Counted from the first letter of the stretch, positions 16,633-27,299 are shown. The stretch is DNA of 64,000 nt from Marinisporobacter sp. (GCA_025210525.1 JAOARP010000026.1:1-64000), one strand, 5' to 3'. Notes: generated by a model from the sequence alone, not told the origin. Numbers and translations: made by a program.

Positions 16633-16661
16633 TTGACACGAAACAAACCATAAAATATAAT
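16633..16661 (+). promoter_or_regulatory. Sigma-A promoter of the arcABC operon
   Basis: TTGACA at 16633-16638, a 17-base spacer and TATAAT at 16656-16661 match the consensus perfectly. The start codon of arcA lies about 50 bases downstream. Confidence 0.9.
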
Positions 16662-16713
16662 TTAAGTACAAAATATTAACTACCTACACAGTCTATCAAA
16701 AGGGGGAAAGACA

Positions 16714-17946
16714 ATGTGTAAAAACAATTTTCCATTGTATGTTACTTCTGAAATTGGAAAATTAAAAACAGTTCTATTACACAGACCGGGGAAAGAAATC
16801 GAAAACCTAACACCTAATTTATTAGAACGATTATTGTTTGATGATATACCTTACTTAAAGATTGCACAAGAGGAACATGATGCCTTTGCTAAGATATTGA
16901 AAGGGCAGGGTGTTGAAGTATTATATCTAGAAGATTTAGCTGCACAGTCTATAAAAGAACCAAAAATCCGGCAAAGTTTAATAGAAGATTTTTTAATAGA
17001 AGGAAGAGTTTTTGGAGAAGGGATGAAAGATACTTTAAGAAAATATCTCGAAGGATTCAATAATAAAGAATTAATAGAGAAAATGATGATGGGCATAAGG
17101 AAAAAGGAAATTCCAAATGTAAAAATAAGATCATTAGCAGATGCTGTAGATCCAGAGTATCCATTTTTAATGGATCCCATGCCAAACTTATATTTTACTA
17201 GAGATCCATTTGCAACAATAGGAACAGGAATTACCTTAAATCATATGAGAACGGAAACGAGAAACAGAGAAACAATATTTGCTAAATATATATTTGAAAA
17301 TCATCCAAGGTTTAAAGATGAAAATGTGAAAATATGGTTTAATCGAGATGAAAAATCTTCCCTCGAAGGAGGAGATGAGTTAGTTTTAAGTGATAAAGTT
17401 ATTGCTATAGGAATATCCCAAAGAACAGATGCCGTATCAATAGAAAAGTTTGCTAAAAATATTTTTAATGATGGACAAAGCTTCGAAACTATTTTGGCAT
17501 TTAATATTCCAAAGAAGAGGGCGTTTATGCATTTAGATACGGTATTTACAATGGTTGATTATGATAAATTTACTATACATCCAGAAATAGAAGGTCCTTT
17601 ACAAGTTTTCTCAATCAAAAAGGGTCAAGGAGATCAACTAAAGATGGAAGAGGAAAACGCTATCTTAGAAGATATATTAAAAAAATATTTAGGATTAAAG
17701 GAAGTGACCTTGATAGGATGTGCAGGTAGAGATCGGATTGATGCTGCTAGAGAACAATGGAATGATGGTTCTAACACATTAGCAATCGCACCGGGAGAAG
17801 TAATTGTTTATGCAAGAAATTATGTGACCAATAAAATATTACAAGAGCATGGAATAAAAACATATATTATGCCAAGCTCAGAGCTTTCAAGGGGACGCGG
17901 AGGTCCAAGATGTATGAGTATGCCTATTATTAGGGAAAGCCTATAA
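16714..17946 (+). CDS. arcA: Arginine deiminase
   Basis: Catalyses arginine + H2O to citrulline + NH3, the first step of the arginine deiminase pathway. The 410-residue length is typical. Signature residues are present: [10 protein letters not shown], the EGGDE motif, the [12 protein letters not shown] segment with the catalytic His, and the nucleophilic Cys in GGPRCMSMP near the C-terminus. The ATG has AAAGGGGGAAAG upstream. It leads an operon with arcB (59 bases downstream) and arcC. A perfect sigma-A promoter with an adjacent inverted repeat precedes it, which suggests strong and probably arginine-responsive expression. Confidence 0.96.
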   Translation: MCKNNFPLYVTSEIGKLKTVLLHRPGKEIENLTPNLLERLLFDDIPYLKIAQEEHDAFAKILKGQGVEVLYLEDLAAQSIKEPKIRQSLIEDFLIEGRVFGEGMKDTLRKYLEGFNNKELIEKMMMGIRKKEIPNVKIRSLADAVDPEYPFLMDPMPNLYFTRDPFATIGTGITLNHMRTETRNRETIFAKYIFENHPRFKDENVKIWFNRDEKSSLEGGDELVLSDKVIAIGISQRTDAVSIEKFAKNIFNDGQSFETILAFNIPKKRAFMHLDTVFTMVDYDKFTIHPEIEGPLQVFSIKKGQGDQLKMEEENAILEDILKKYLGLKEVTLIGCAGRDRIDAAREQWNDGSNTLAIAPGEVIVYARNYVTNKILQEHGIKTYIMPSSELSRGRGGPRCMSMPIIRESL

Positions 17947-18005
17947 ATTTTTTATATGGGAGTTAAGAAAGAATTCAATAATAAATTTAAGGGGGAGAAG
18001 TGGAG

Positions 18006-18998
18006 ATGCCAATTAATTTAAAGGGAAAAAATTTTATCACATTAAAGGACTTCACACCACAGGAGATTCACTATTTATTAGATTTATCGGTTGACCTTAA
18101 GAGAAAGAAAAGATCAGGAGAAGAAGGAGATTTATTAAAAGGGAAAAATATTGTTTTATTATTTGAAAAAACATCCACAAGAACAAGGTGTGCATTCGAA
18201 GTAGCTGGCTTTGATGAAGGCGCCCAGGTTACGTTTTTGAGCAATAGTCAAATGGGTAAAAAAGAATCTATAGAAGATACTGCTAAAGTATTAGGAAGAT
18301 TTTATGATGGAATTGAATTTAGAGGATTTAAGCAGGAAACGGTAGATACCCTTGCAAAAAATGCAGGAGTGCCTGTATGGAATGGACTAACAGATCTATA
18401 TCATCCTACTCAAATATTAGCAGATTTTATGACGATTATGGAGCATGTAAATAAACCCATTAACAAGACAAAATTAGTATATGTAGGAGATGCAAGAAAT
18501 AACATGGGAAATTCCTTGATGATAGGATCTGCAAAAATGGGGATGGATTTTGTAGCAGTAGCACCAAAAGAATTATTCCCATCAGAAGAATTGATTGATC
18601 AAATGAGAGAAGTAGCAAAACAAACAGGTGCTAAAATAGAGTTTACGGAAAATATAGAAGAAGGTGTTAAAGGTGCAGATGCTATCTATACAGATGTATG
18701 GGTATCTATGGGAGAAGAAGATAAATTTGAAGAGCGGATTGAACAATTAAAGGCTTATCAAGTAAATATGGAAATGATTAAGAAAACAGAAAATGAAGAT
18801 GTTATTTTCTTGCATTGTTTACCATCCTTCCATGATACAAAGACAATCGTAGGAAAGGAAATATATGAAAAATACGGATTAAAAGAAATGGAAGTAACGG
18901 ATGAAGTATTTAGAAGTAAATATTCAGTAGTCTTTGATGAAGCAGAAAATAGAATGCATACAATCAAGGCAGTAATGGTTGCAACTCTAGGAAAATAG
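18006..18998 (+). CDS. arcB: Ornithine carbamoyltransferase, catabolic copy
   Basis: Converts citrulline and phosphate to ornithine and carbamoyl phosphate in the arginine deiminase pathway. The 330-residue protein has the carbamoyl-phosphate motif STRTR at residues 57-61, HPTQ, and HCLPSFHD near the ornithine site. GTG at 18000 is also in frame, but ATG 18006 sits 8 bases after GGGGGAG and gives MPINLKGK, the same N-terminus as the second copy at 22906. I assign the catabolic role by its position between arcA and arcC; the two copies are paralogues of the same length and differ throughout. Confidence 0.94.
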   Translation: MPINLKGKNFITLKDFTPQEIHYLLDLSVDLKRKKRSGEEGDLLKGKNIVLLFEKTSTRTRCAFEVAGFDEGAQVTFLSNSQMGKKESIEDTAKVLGRFYDGIEFRGFKQETVDTLAKNAGVPVWNGLTDLYHPTQILADFMTIMEHVNKPINKTKLVYVGDARNNMGNSLMIGSAKMGMDFVAVAPKELFPSEELIDQMREVAKQTGAKIEFTENIEEGVKGADAIYTDVWVSMGEEDKFEERIEQLKAYQVNMEMIKKTENEDVIFLHCLPSFHDTKTIVGKEIYEKYGLKEMEVTDEVFRSKYSVVFDEAENRMHTIKAVMVATLGK

Positions 18999-19021
18999 AT
19001 TCATTAGGGGAGGAATGGAGG

Positions 19022-19999
19022 ATGAAAAAGGTTGTAATAGCCCTAGGGGGGAATGCATTACAAGAATCAGGGAAACCTGCTACTGCAAAGGCGCAATTAG
19101 AAGTGATTAGAAATACTTCAAGATATATTGTTGATATTATAGAAGAAGGATATCAGGTATCTATTGCCCATGGAAATGGTCCACAGGTTGGAAGAATTGT
19201 ACTTCAAAATGAAGCAGCAAACCATATTACACCAGCTATGCCCTTTGATGTTTGTGGGGCAATGAGTCAAGGGATGATTGGATACCATATCCAACAATCT
19301 TTAAGGGATGAATTAAAAGCAAGAGGAAGAAATAAACCTGTAGTAAGTCTTGTTACTCAAGTATTAGTAGCTCAAGACGATCCTGCTTTTTATCATCCTA
19401 CTAAGCCTATAGGACCTTTTTATACAAAGGAAGAGGCTGAAAGTATAAAAAGGGAAAAGGGCTATGAGATAGTAGAGGATGCAGGCCGTGGATTTAGAAG
19501 AGTTGTAGCGTCTCCTAATCCTATTAAGATTGTTGAGTTAGATACAGTTAAAAATTTGGTTGAATCAGATTATATTGTTGTTACAGTAGGTGGCGGAGGA
19601 ATTCCTGTTATAGAGAAAGAGGATGGAAAACTATATGGTGTTCCAGCAGTTATAGATAAGGATTTAGCTTCTGAGAGATTAGCAGAAGACTTAGATGCGG
19701 ATATATTGTTAATCCTTACAGCCGTGGATCAAGTTGCAATAAACTTTGGGAAATCTAATCAAATAGACCTTGATTATATGAGTGTTGAAGAAGGATATAA
19801 ATATATAGACGAGGGACAGTTTGCTCCAGGTAGTATGTTACCTAAAATAAAAGCAGCCATCAAATTTGCTGAGTCAAAGCTAGGAAGACGGTCTATTATC
19901 GCTTCCTTATCTCAAGGAAAAGAAGCTTTGCTAGGAAATGGTGGCACTGTTATAACAAAAGAAAGAATAGCGGCTTATAAAGAATTAATTGAAGCATAA
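19022..19999 (+). CDS. arcC: Carbamate kinase
   Basis: Transfers the phosphate of carbamoyl phosphate to ADP, yielding ATP, CO2 and NH3: the energy-conserving last step of the arginine deiminase pathway. The 325-residue protein belongs to the amino acid kinase fold, with the N-terminal KKVVIALGGNAL nucleotide-binding segment, the AHGNGPQVG motif, and VGGGGIPV. The ATG follows GGAGGAATGGAGG. It is the last gene of the arcABC operon, followed by a strong terminator. Confidence 0.95.
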   Translation: MKKVVIALGGNALQESGKPATAKAQLEVIRNTSRYIVDIIEEGYQVSIAHGNGPQVGRIVLQNEAANHITPAMPFDVCGAMSQGMIGYHIQQSLRDELKARGRNKPVVSLVTQVLVAQDDPAFYHPTKPIGPFYTKEEAESIKREKGYEIVEDAGRGFRRVVASPNPIKIVELDTVKNLVESDYIVVTVGGGGIPVIEKEDGKLYGVPAVIDKDLASERLAEDLDADILLILTAVDQVAINFGKSNQIDLDYMSVEEGYKYIDEGQFAPGSMLPKIKAAIKFAESKLGRRSIIASLSQGKEALLGNGGTVITKERIAAYKELIEA

Positions 20000-20001
20000 A
20001 T

Positions 20002-20048
20002 AAAAGCTCGTATAAATCCTAAATGTTGGATTTATATGAGCTTTTTTT
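20002..20048 (+). terminator. Rho-independent terminator after arcC
   Basis: AAAAGCTC..TATAAATCC pairs with GGATTTATA..GAGCTTTT around the loop TAAATGTT, followed by a T run. Confidence 0.9.
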
Positions 20049-20160
20049 ATATGTATATACATTTCTTAGTTATATATTGATGCTTCCCTTGAGAAATCTA
20101 TAAATGAAATGTAGAAAAAACTTGAATAAATCACACATGAATAATTATAAATTAAAATGA

Positions 20161-20181
20161 ATAAATATGTTGCATATTTAT
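20161..20181. promoter_or_regulatory. Palindromic operator candidate upstream of argG
   Basis: ATAAATATG (20161-20169) and CATATTTAT (20173-20181) are perfect 9-bp inverted arms separated by TTG. The palindrome covers the -35 element, a position suited to repression. TGAATAAATATG resembles an ARG-box half. A second TGAATAATT-like half lies just upstream near 20139. Confidence 0.5.
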
Positions 20182-20197
20182 AAAATTTTGTTATAAT
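20170..20197 (+). promoter_or_regulatory. Sigma-A promoter of argG-argH
   Basis: TTGCAT at 20170-20175, a 16-base spacer and TATAAT at 20192-20197. The -35 element is embedded in the palindrome at 20161-20181. Confidence 0.75.
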
Positions 20198-20232
20198 ATA
20201 TGCATGAACAAATTTTGGAGGGGGAATTGAAA

Positions 20233-21450
20233 ATGGAAAAGGAAAAGATTGTATTAGCATATTCTGGAGGATTAGATACCTCTGTAATTCTTACATGGTT
20301 AAAGGAAACCTATGGAGTAGACGTGATTGCAGCGTGTGTAAATGTTGGGCAAGAAGATGATTTTGAAGAAGTGAAGAAAAAAGCTTTAGCAACAGGAGCT
20401 ATAAAAGCTTATGTGGTGGACGTAGTAGAAGAGTTTATTACAGATTATATTTATCCAACTCTTAAAGCATCTGCTGTATATGAAGATGACTATTTATTAG
20501 GAACATCTTTTGCAAGACCATTGATTGCAAAAAAATTAGTTGAAATAGCAGAAGCAGAAGGAGCAGTAGGAATTGCTCATGGAGCTACAGGGAAAGGAAA
20601 TGATCAGGTTCGTTTTGAAGCCACTATTAAAGCATTAAATCCAAAGCTAAAAATTATTGCTCCTTGGAGAATATGGGATTTAAAATCAAGAGAAGATTGT
20701 ATTGAATATGCAGAAAAATATAATATTCCAATTGCTGTTACAAAAGAGAAAATCTATAGCAGAGATCAAAATATTTGGCATATTAGTCATGAAGGTGGTA
20801 ACTTAGAAGAACCATGGAATGAACATGATGAAAGTATATATATGATGAGTGTATCTCCTCAAAATGCTCCTGATACACCAACCTTTGTTGAAATTGAGTT
20901 TGAAAAAGGAATACCTGTAAAAATAAATGGAGAAAGCTATGGTCCTATAGCTATGATGGAATTTTTAAATCAGGTAGCTGGAAAAAACGGCGTAGGAATT
21001 ATAGATATTATTGAAAATAGATTAGTAGGAATGAAATCTAGAGGGATTTATGAAACACCAGGAGGAACAATCCTTTTTAAAGCTCACAAAGCATTAGAAA
21101 AACTTACATTAGATAGAGACACATTGAGCTACAAAAAAGTTATATCAGAAAAATATGCACAGCTCGTTTATGATGGATTATGGTTTACACCACTTAGAAC
21201 CTCATTATCTAAATTTGTTGATAGTACACAAGAGTGTGTAACAGGAAAAGTAAAAATGAAGCTTTATAAGGGAAATTGTACATGTGTTGCCTCAGCTTCA
21301 CCTTATTCACTATATAATGAAGAATTTGTTACCTTCGGAGAAGATGATGTATACAATCAAAAGGATGCAGAAGGATTTATCAATCTATTTGCGTTACCAT
21401 TAACCATTCGTGCCATTATGAATGAGAATAGCACAAAAGGAGAGAAATAG
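20233..21450 (+). CDS. argG: Argininosuccinate synthase
   Basis: Joins citrulline and aspartate with ATP to form argininosuccinate. The 405-residue protein has the normal length, with the ATP-binding P-loop [10 protein letters not shown] near the N-terminus and [15 protein letters not shown] frame opens at 20200, but GGAGGGGGAATTGAAA places the start at ATG 20233, giving [13 protein letters not shown]. It begins an argG-argH-argF operon. Citrulline could come from the second carbamoyltransferase downstream or from arginine deiminase. Confidence 0.96.
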   Translation: MEKEKIVLAYSGGLDTSVILTWLKETYGVDVIAACVNVGQEDDFEEVKKKALATGAIKAYVVDVVEEFITDYIYPTLKASAVYEDDYLLGTSFARPLIAKKLVEIAEAEGAVGIAHGATGKGNDQVRFEATIKALNPKLKIIAPWRIWDLKSREDCIEYAEKYNIPIAVTKEKIYSRDQNIWHISHEGGNLEEPWNEHDESIYMMSVSPQNAPDTPTFVEIEFEKGIPVKINGESYGPIAMMEFLNQVAGKNGVGIIDIIENRLVGMKSRGIYETPGGTILFKAHKALEKLTLDRDTLSYKKVISEKYAQLVYDGLWFTPLRTSLSKFVDSTQECVTGKVKMKLYKGNCTCVASASPYSLYNEEFVTFGEDDVYNQKDAEGFINLFALPLTIRAIMNENSTKGEK

Positions 21451-21454
21451 AGCT

Positions 21455-22852
21455 ATGAAGTTATGGGGAGGGCGTTTTGCAAAAAATACAGCAGCCATTG
21501 TAGATGAATTTAATGCATCTATATCCTTTGACCAAAAGCTTTATAAGCATGATATTATAGGCAGTATTGCCCATGCTAAAATGCTAAAAAAGTGTAGTAT
21601 CATCACAGAAGAAGAAGGTAAAGAAATTATAAATGGACTTAAAGAAATATTAGAAGATATAGAGGATAGTAAAATTGAATTTCAAATAGCTTATGAAGAT
21701 ATTCATATGAATATAGAAAAGCTCCTTATAGACCGAATTGGAGAAATAGGGAAAAAGCTTCATACTGCAAGAAGTAGAAATGATCAGGTGGCAGTAGATA
21801 TAAGACTATATTTAAGAGATCAAATAGATGATATTTGTGAAAAAATAAAGAACTTGTTGAATACCCTAATAGTTTTAGCTGAAGAACATATAGACACTAT
21901 TATGCCAGGATATACTCATCTTCAAAGGGCTCAGCCTATTACTTTAGGATATCATATGATGGCGTACTTTCAAATGTTCAAAAGAGATTATTTAAGATTG
22001 ATAGATTGTCATAAAAGAGTCAATGTTATGCCTTTAGGGGCAGGGGCTTTAGCAGGAACTACTTATACTACAGATCGAGAGTTTTTAAAAGAAGAGCTTG
22101 GATTTTTGGGGATTTGTGAAAACTCCTTAGATGCAGTGAGCGATAGAGATTTTGTTATCGAATTTATTAGTGATGCATCTATGATTATGATGCACCTAAG
22201 TAGATTTTGTGAAGAATTAATTATCTTTAATAGTGCTGAATTTAACTTTGTAGAGATGGATGATGCTTATAGTACAGGAAGCAGCATTATGCCCCAAAAG
22301 AAAAATCCAGATGTGGCAGAACTCATCAGAGGAAAAACAGGGAGAGTTTATGGAAATCTTTTTAATCTATTAACTATCATGAAAGGGTTACCTCTTGCTT
22401 ATAACAAGGATATGCAGGAGGATAAACCACCCCTTTTTGATACTGTTGAAAATGTGTCTATTTGTCTTGAGATTTTTGGTGAGATGATCAAGACAATGAA
22501 AATAAAAAAAGAAAATATGAAAAAAGCTACAAAGGAAGGTTTTATGAATGCTACGGATGTGGCAGATTATTTAGTAAAAAAAGGATTAGCCTTTAGAAGT
22601 GCCCATGAAGTAGTAGGGAAGATGGTACTTTATTGTGTTCAATATAATAAAACTATAGAAGATTTAAGATTAGAAGAATTTAAAGATTTTTCAAGTGTAT
22701 TTACAGAAGATATTCTTGAAGCCATAAAAATAGAAAATTGTATTGCATCTAAAAAATCACAAGGTTCTCCTAAAGAACAGAATGTGGAGAAAATGATTTT
22801 ATCAGGCAAAAAGTTTATAGAAGGTTTAGAGGAAAATGAAGAGGTGATCTAG
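21455..22852 (+). CDS. argH: Argininosuccinate lyase
   Basis: Splits argininosuccinate into arginine and fumarate. The 465-residue protein shows the fumarase/aspartase superfamily signature GSSIMPQKKNPD and TARSRNDQVA. The start ATG at 21455 (MKLWGGRF) has AAAGGAG upstream inside the end of argG, four bases after its stop; the frame also opens 11 codons earlier, inside argG, without a better ribosome site. Transcribed with argG. Confidence 0.96.
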   Translation: MKLWGGRFAKNTAAIVDEFNASISFDQKLYKHDIIGSIAHAKMLKKCSIITEEEGKEIINGLKEILEDIEDSKIEFQIAYEDIHMNIEKLLIDRIGEIGKKLHTARSRNDQVAVDIRLYLRDQIDDICEKIKNLLNTLIVLAEEHIDTIMPGYTHLQRAQPITLGYHMMAYFQMFKRDYLRLIDCHKRVNVMPLGAGALAGTTYTTDREFLKEELGFLGICENSLDAVSDRDFVIEFISDASMIMMHLSRFCEELIIFNSAEFNFVEMDDAYSTGSSIMPQKKNPDVAELIRGKTGRVYGNLFNLLTIMKGLPLAYNKDMQEDKPPLFDTVENVSICLEIFGEMIKTMKIKKENMKKATKEGFMNATDVADYLVKKGLAFRSAHEVVGKMVLYCVQYNKTIEDLRLEEFKDFSSVFTEDILEAIKIENCIASKKSQGSPKEQNVEKMILSGKKFIEGLEENEEVI

Positions 22853-22905
22853 ATCAAAAGGATCAATATTAAAAATAGGAAACAGTACGGATAGGAGGAA
22901 AAAAG

Positions 22906-23898
22906 GTGCCTATTAATTTAAAAGGGAAAAGCTTTCTTACATTGAAGGATTTTACTCCCAAAGAAATTATGTATTTATTAAATTTATCTACTAATTTAAA
23001 AAACAAAAAGAGATTAGGCAGTAAGGAAAAGTTATTAGAAGGAAAAAATGTAGTATTATTATTTGAAAAATCTTCTACTAGAACAAGATGCTCTTTTGAG
23101 ATTGCAGCTATGGATGAAGGGGCTGGAGTTACCTTTTTAGGATGTAAGGACAGCCATATAAGTAAAAAGGAATCTATAGAGGATACGGCAAAAGTATTAG
23201 GAAGAATGTATGATGGTATTGAATTTAGAGGTTACAAGCAAGAAACAGTAGAAGCTTTAGCCAAATATTCAGGAGTTCCTGTTTGGAATGGTCTTACGGA
23301 CCTTTATCATCCTACACAAATTCTTGCAGATTTTTTAACGGTTATGGAACATATTGATAAGCCTTTAAATAAAGTGAAATTTGTATATGTAGGAGATGCT
23401 AGAAACAATATGGGGAATTCCTTAATGATTGGCGCTACGAAACTAGGTATGGATTTTGTAGCATTAGCCCCGAAAAAGTTATTCCCCGATGAAAACTTAG
23501 TGATGGAAATGAAGGCTTTAGCAAAAAATACAGGGGCAAGTATTACTCTTACGGAAGATATAGAGGATGTAAAGGGTGCAGATGTTATTTATACAGACGT
23601 ATGGGTATCTATGGGAGAAGAGGATCAATTTGAAGAAAGAATCAACACTATTCTACCTTATCAAGTAAACATGAAAATGATACAAAAGACCAATAATGAA
23701 GATGTAATCTTTATGCATTGTCTTCCGGCTTTTCATGATTTAGAAACAGTTGTAGGAAAAGAAGTCTATGAAAAATATGGATTAAAAGAAATGGAAGTAA
23801 CAGATGAAGTGTTTAGAAGTAAATATTCAGTAGTCTTTGATGAAGCTGAAAATAGACTGCACACAATAAAAGCTATTATGGTTGCTACTATGGCTTAG
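22906..23898 (+). CDS. argF: Ornithine carbamoyltransferase, second (biosynthetic) copy
   Basis: Forms citrulline from ornithine and carbamoyl phosphate. The 330-residue protein begins with GTG after AGGAGG and has STRTRC, HPTQ and HCLPAFHD. It is a paralogue of the arcB product, with which it shares PINLKGK at the N-terminus and [20 protein letters not shown] near the C-terminus. It differs in the loop [13 protein letters not shown] ([11 protein letters not shown] in the other copy). Its place after argG-argH suggests the anabolic role; this is inference from context. A terminator follows. Confidence 0.93.
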   Translation: MPINLKGKSFLTLKDFTPKEIMYLLNLSTNLKNKKRLGSKEKLLEGKNVVLLFEKSSTRTRCSFEIAAMDEGAGVTFLGCKDSHISKKESIEDTAKVLGRMYDGIEFRGYKQETVEALAKYSGVPVWNGLTDLYHPTQILADFLTVMEHIDKPLNKVKFVYVGDARNNMGNSLMIGATKLGMDFVALAPKKLFPDENLVMEMKALAKNTGASITLTEDIEDVKGADVIYTDVWVSMGEEDQFEERINTILPYQVNMKMIQKTNNEDVIFMHCLPAFHDLETVVGKEVYEKYGLKEMEVTDEVFRSKYSVVFDEAENRLHTIKAIMVATMA

Positions 23899-23914
23899 AA
23901 CATAAAATGAGATA

Positions 23915-23951
23915 AAAAGAAGTGGAAAATTTATTTTTCTACTTCTTTTTT
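23915..23951 (+). terminator. Rho-independent terminator after argF
   Basis: AAAAGAAGTGGAAAA (23915-23929) pairs with TTTTCTACTTCTTTT (23935-23949) with one mismatch, followed by T's. Confidence 0.88.
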
Positions 23952-24068
23952 TATGGATACAAGCATAAATATATTAAAGATAAAATTGGATTAGCTAATA
24001 AAAAAGGTACATATTTTAAAAAATCATAAATATCATTATAGTAAGGAATAGAAGGAGGAGGAATTTTA

Positions 24069-25643
24069 ATGGCCGTTGAGTTAATGAGAGATTTACTGAA
24101 GATAGATCAAGTTGTAGGAGAAGGAGATACACAGGCACTTGTAGAGGGCGAAATTCTTGTGCCTGATGTGAAACCAGATATTTCAAGAATTTTATTAGTA
24201 GATGGAAATATAAATATTACAGGAAAAGAAGCTGTAGCAGATAAAATAGTCGTAGATGGAGTTGTGAATTTTAAAATATTATATGCTTCAGAAGTTGGAG
24301 AATATCCAGTTTATAGTATGAATGCCAGTGCTGGTTTTAGTCAAAATATTGATATTGATGGAACGACGAGTAATATGGATATTCAAGTAGAATCAGATAT
24401 TGAGCATATTGATTTTAATATTGTTAATGAAAGAAAAATAGCTGTAAAAACAGTTGTTAATCTTTCAGGAAAAAGTATTGAACCATCCAAAATAGAAGTA
24501 TTAAGAGGGGTGGAAGGGTTAGAGGATATTCAGATATTAAAAGAAACAGTAGCTTATAATGATATTATAGGAAATAACCAATCAGATACTATTGCAAGAG
24601 AAAGCTTTGAAATAGATGAAAATCTTCCTGAAATTGCTGAAATCTTAAAATGTGATGCCTTTGCAGTTGAAACAGAAAAACAAGTAACAGATGGAAAGGT
24701 TATAGTAAATGGGGTTGTAAAAACAAATACCCTATATGTAGGAGATGATGATAGAAATTCATTATTCTTATTAAAGCATGAAATTCCTTTTACTCATTTT
24801 GTTGAAGTAACAGGAGCTATGAAGGATATGGAGAGCGATGTTATACTCATGACAGATGAGATCTATACAGATGTAAAAGAAAATATTGATGGAGACAGAA
24901 GGATATTTGAAATAGAGGCTATGATAAAAATAGATGCATCTGTAAATGATCTAGAAGAAAAAGAAATAGTTATTGATGCTTATTCTCCTAGTAAATTATT
25001 AAAAATGGATAAAAAAGAAGTATCTTTCACTCAAACCGTAGGAAAGAATACTTCAAATATGGTAGTGAAGGAAATGTTAGATATTCCATCGGGAGATCCA
25101 GAAATTTTCAAGATCTTTAGCGTAAATGCAAAACCTGTGATTACAGATGTGAACTTAGTTGAAGATAAAAATATTATAGAAGGCATTGTAGAAGCAGATG
25201 TACTCTACATATCTCAAGAAAAAGACCCGGAGGCACACAGCTTTCATCAAGAAATCCCCTTTAGACATTTTGTGGAAGTAAGTGGTGCAGAAGAATGTAT
25301 GAAATCAGATGCACGTCTACAAATCAATGATATAGATTATAATTTGATTAATCCTGAACAAATAGAGATCAAAGTGAATTTAGGCGCTACTTGTATTGTA
25401 ACTAAAAATCTAGAAATTAATGTTTTAGTAGATGCAGAAGAATTAGAAGATATGATTGATATGAATAAACGACCTAGTATTACTATATATTATGTCCAAC
25501 CTGGAGATACCCTTTGGAAGATTGCAAAAAGGTACCATACTACAGTAGCTGAGTTGGTACAAACAAATAATATAGAAAATCCAGACCTAATCATGCCAGG
25601 ACAACAAATCATTATTCAGAAAACATTTAAATGTAACTTCTAG
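24069..25643 (+). CDS. sipL: SipL-like spore coat morphogenetic protein (SPOCS/DUF3794 domains plus LysM)
   Basis: The 524-residue protein has three SPOCS (DUF3794) repeats, the clearest blocks being ALVEGEILVPDVKPDISRIL and repeats at about 170-300 and 330-450 with EIPFTHFVEVTGA and EIPFRHFVEVSGA. A C-terminal LysM domain (about 475-520, YYVQPGDTLWKIAKRYHTT) follows. In Clostridioides difficile SipL binds SpoIVA through its LysM domain and encases the forespore with coat. Its position just before ispE is common in clostridia. The ATG has AAGGAGGAGG upstream. It is a single-gene unit with terminators on both sides. Confidence 0.92.
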   Translation: MAVELMRDLLKIDQVVGEGDTQALVEGEILVPDVKPDISRILLVDGNINITGKEAVADKIVVDGVVNFKILYASEVGEYPVYSMNASAGFSQNIDIDGTTSNMDIQVESDIEHIDFNIVNERKIAVKTVVNLSGKSIEPSKIEVLRGVEGLEDIQILKETVAYNDIIGNNQSDTIARESFEIDENLPEIAEILKCDAFAVETEKQVTDGKVIVNGVVKTNTLYVGDDDRNSLFLLKHEIPFTHFVEVTGAMKDMESDVILMTDEIYTDVKENIDGDRRIFEIEAMIKIDASVNDLEEKEIVIDAYSPSKLLKMDKKEVSFTQTVGKNTSNMVVKEMLDIPSGDPEIFKIFSVNAKPVITDVNLVEDKNIIEGIVEADVLYISQEKDPEAHSFHQEIPFRHFVEVSGAEECMKSDARLQINDIDYNLINPEQIEIKVNLGATCIVTKNLEINVLVDAEELEDMIDMNKRPSITIYYVQPGDTLWKIAKRYHTTVAELVQTNNIENPDLIMPGQQIIIQKTFKCNF

Positions 25644-25696
25644 ATAGAGAGGGTTCGTTAGTAGATTGTTAAACCGATTAATTCCATACCTTTTAA

Positions 25697-25734
25697 AAAA
25701 TGACTATAGTAATTTGATTACTATGGTCATTTTT
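25697..25734 (+). terminator. Rho-independent terminator after sipL
   Basis: AAAATGACTATAGTAA (25697-25712) pairs with TTACTATGGTCATTTT (25718-25733) with one G-U pair, then T-rich sequence. Confidence 0.88.
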
Positions 25735-25809
25735 AATTTTTTGTGATTTGGTTAGGATTTTTATAAAAATTGACAAATTAATAAAGAAATATGCTGCTTA
25801 TAGTATCTC

Positions 25810-26160
25810 TTAGACTGTAAAATAGCTAAAAACCCATAATGCATGTCCTATATAAGGTACTAATTGAATCGATAAGGGAATGAATAAAATTTTTTTACAA
25901 ATATAAGAATCTTTATGGCTTTCAGCAAATTTAAATAAATATAAAGGTATTAGAGAAGTGAATGTTCTTATAATAAATCCTTTTTTAAAAGGTAATACCA
26001 TCAACCATATCATCAGGGTGTTTGCTTCTTCAACGATTCCTAAAGTATGCATTCCAACATAGGTCAGTAGATAATCTCCCATCATTAAAAAAAATAAAAT
26101 ACCTAGCAATGCATTTGTAGAAATTCGAGGTTTTAATACAAGTAATTTTGTGTTTTTCAT
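25810..26160 (-). CDS. Small DUF5658-like membrane protein
   Basis: The 116-residue protein has three to four predicted membrane helices and the segment GDYLLTYVGMHTLGIVEEANTL, similar to the D-x-LT...G..EAN pattern of DUF5658 proteins. The function of the family is unknown. The minus-strand ATG is preceded by AAGGAGCATAGTC. It is the only minus-strand gene between the element 2 transporter and the surface locus, and stands divergent from ispE. No partner is obvious. Confidence 0.75.
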   Translation of the reverse strand: MKNTKLLVLKPRISTNALLGILFFLMMGDYLLTYVGMHTLGIVEEANTLMIWLMVLPFKKGFIIRTFTSLIPLYLFKFAESHKDSYICKKILFIPLSIQLVPYIGHALWVFSYFTV

Positions 26161-26423
26161 GACTATGCTCCTTTTTCTTAGTTACATATAGTGTTGTATT
26201 ATTAGTGCATGAAAAGTCTAGGAAATATCTTGTGAAATTAAGGTGAAATGTTAAAATATGTAGAATTTTACAAATGCAAAAAGACACTATGTATATGACA
26301 TGGGAAAAGGATAAAGCAATACTAGATAATGTATAATTGTGTAATAGAATATATTATATTGCATACAATTATATCTTCAAAAATGATAAAATAGAATGAA
26401 AGAACTACGAGGAGTTGACTAGG
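26161..26423. promoter_or_regulatory. Divergent intergenic region upstream of ispE with a 9-bp inverted repeat
   Basis: The arms TATAATTGT (26332-26340) and ACAATTATA (26365-26373) are perfect inverted repeats 24 bases apart, about 50 bases before ispE. They could be an operator for the GntR-family regulator encoded after ispE, but this is only a positional guess. No coding frame is convincing here. Confidence 0.4.
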
Positions 26424-27299
26424 ATGGATGAGATGAAAATAAGGGCAAGAGCGAAGGTGAATTTATCATTAGATGTTCTAAGGAGAAGAGATGATGGATA
26501 TCATCAAGTAAAGATGATTATGCATCAAGTGGATTTATATGATGAAATATTATTAAAAAATATAGAAAAGGGAATCCTATTAGAAACGAACTGTGAATAT
26601 ATTCCTGTAAACGAAGGAAATATCGCTTATAAAGCAGCGAAGCTCATGATGGATGAATTTCATATCAAAAAAGGAGTACATATATATATAGATAAAAAAA
26701 TTCCTGTAGCAGCAGGTCTTGCTGGAGGAAGTACAGATGCAGCGGCAGTAATGATGGGGCTGAATGAGCTTTGGGAAATTGGTGCTACTAAAGAAGAGTT
26801 GATGAAGCTGAGCGTAGGGTTAGGAGCAGATGTTCCATTTTGCATATTAGGTGGAGCAGCACTAGCAGAGGGTATTGGTGAGAAATTAACGCCTATACAA
26901 GGAATTGACGAGTGGATTGTTCTTTGTAAACCAAATATAAGTGTTTCTACAGCAAATGTATATAAAAATTTAGATGTAGGTAACATTGAAAAACATCCAA
27001 ATACAGATAAAATTCTAAGGGCATTAGAAAATAAAAATTTACAAACAATATTAGAAAATTTATGTAATGTGCTAGAGCCTGTGACAGAGAAAATGCATCC
27101 TATTGTAAAAGATATTAAAAGAAAAATGGTAGAATATCATGCTTTAGGAAGCTTAATGAGTGGTAGTGGACCAACCGTATTTGGCATCTATAAGGATTAC
27201 AATAAAGCGAAAAGTGCTTATGAAAATTTGAGCAAGGTATATAATCAGGTTTATCTTGTCAAAACTTATGACGGGAGGAGATCCAATGACTATAAATAA
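26424..27299 (+). CDS. ispE: 4-(cytidine 5'-diphospho)-2-C-methyl-D-erythritol kinase
   Basis: Phosphorylates CDP-methylerythritol in the non-mevalonate isoprenoid pathway. The 291-residue protein is a GHMP kinase with the N-terminal RARAKVNLSLDV, the ATP-binding PVAAGLAGGSTDAAAVM and the C-terminal GSLMSGSGPTVFG motif. TTG at 26415 is possible, but GAGGAG sits 9 bases before ATG 26424, and ATG 26433 is a second alternative. Its 3' end overlaps the next gene by 14 bases. Confidence 0.95.
   Translation: MDEMKIRARAKVNLSLDVLRRRDDGYHQVKMIMHQVDLYDEILLKNIEKGILLETNCEYIPVNEGNIAYKAAKLMMDEFHIKKGVHIYIDKKIPVAAGLAGGSTDAAAVMMGLNELWEIGATKEELMKLSVGLGADVPFCILGGAALAEGIGEKLTPIQGIDEWIVLCKPNISVSTANVYKNLDVGNIEKHPNTDKILRALENKNLQTILENLCNVLEPVTEKMHPIVKDIKRKMVEYHALGSLMSGSGPTVFGIYKDYNKAKSAYENLSKVYNQVYLVKTYDGRRSNDYK

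Noticed and set aside
18006-23898. The two OTC genes as an assembly duplication
   Set aside because: They differ at many positions along the whole length and have different flanks, so they are true paralogues.
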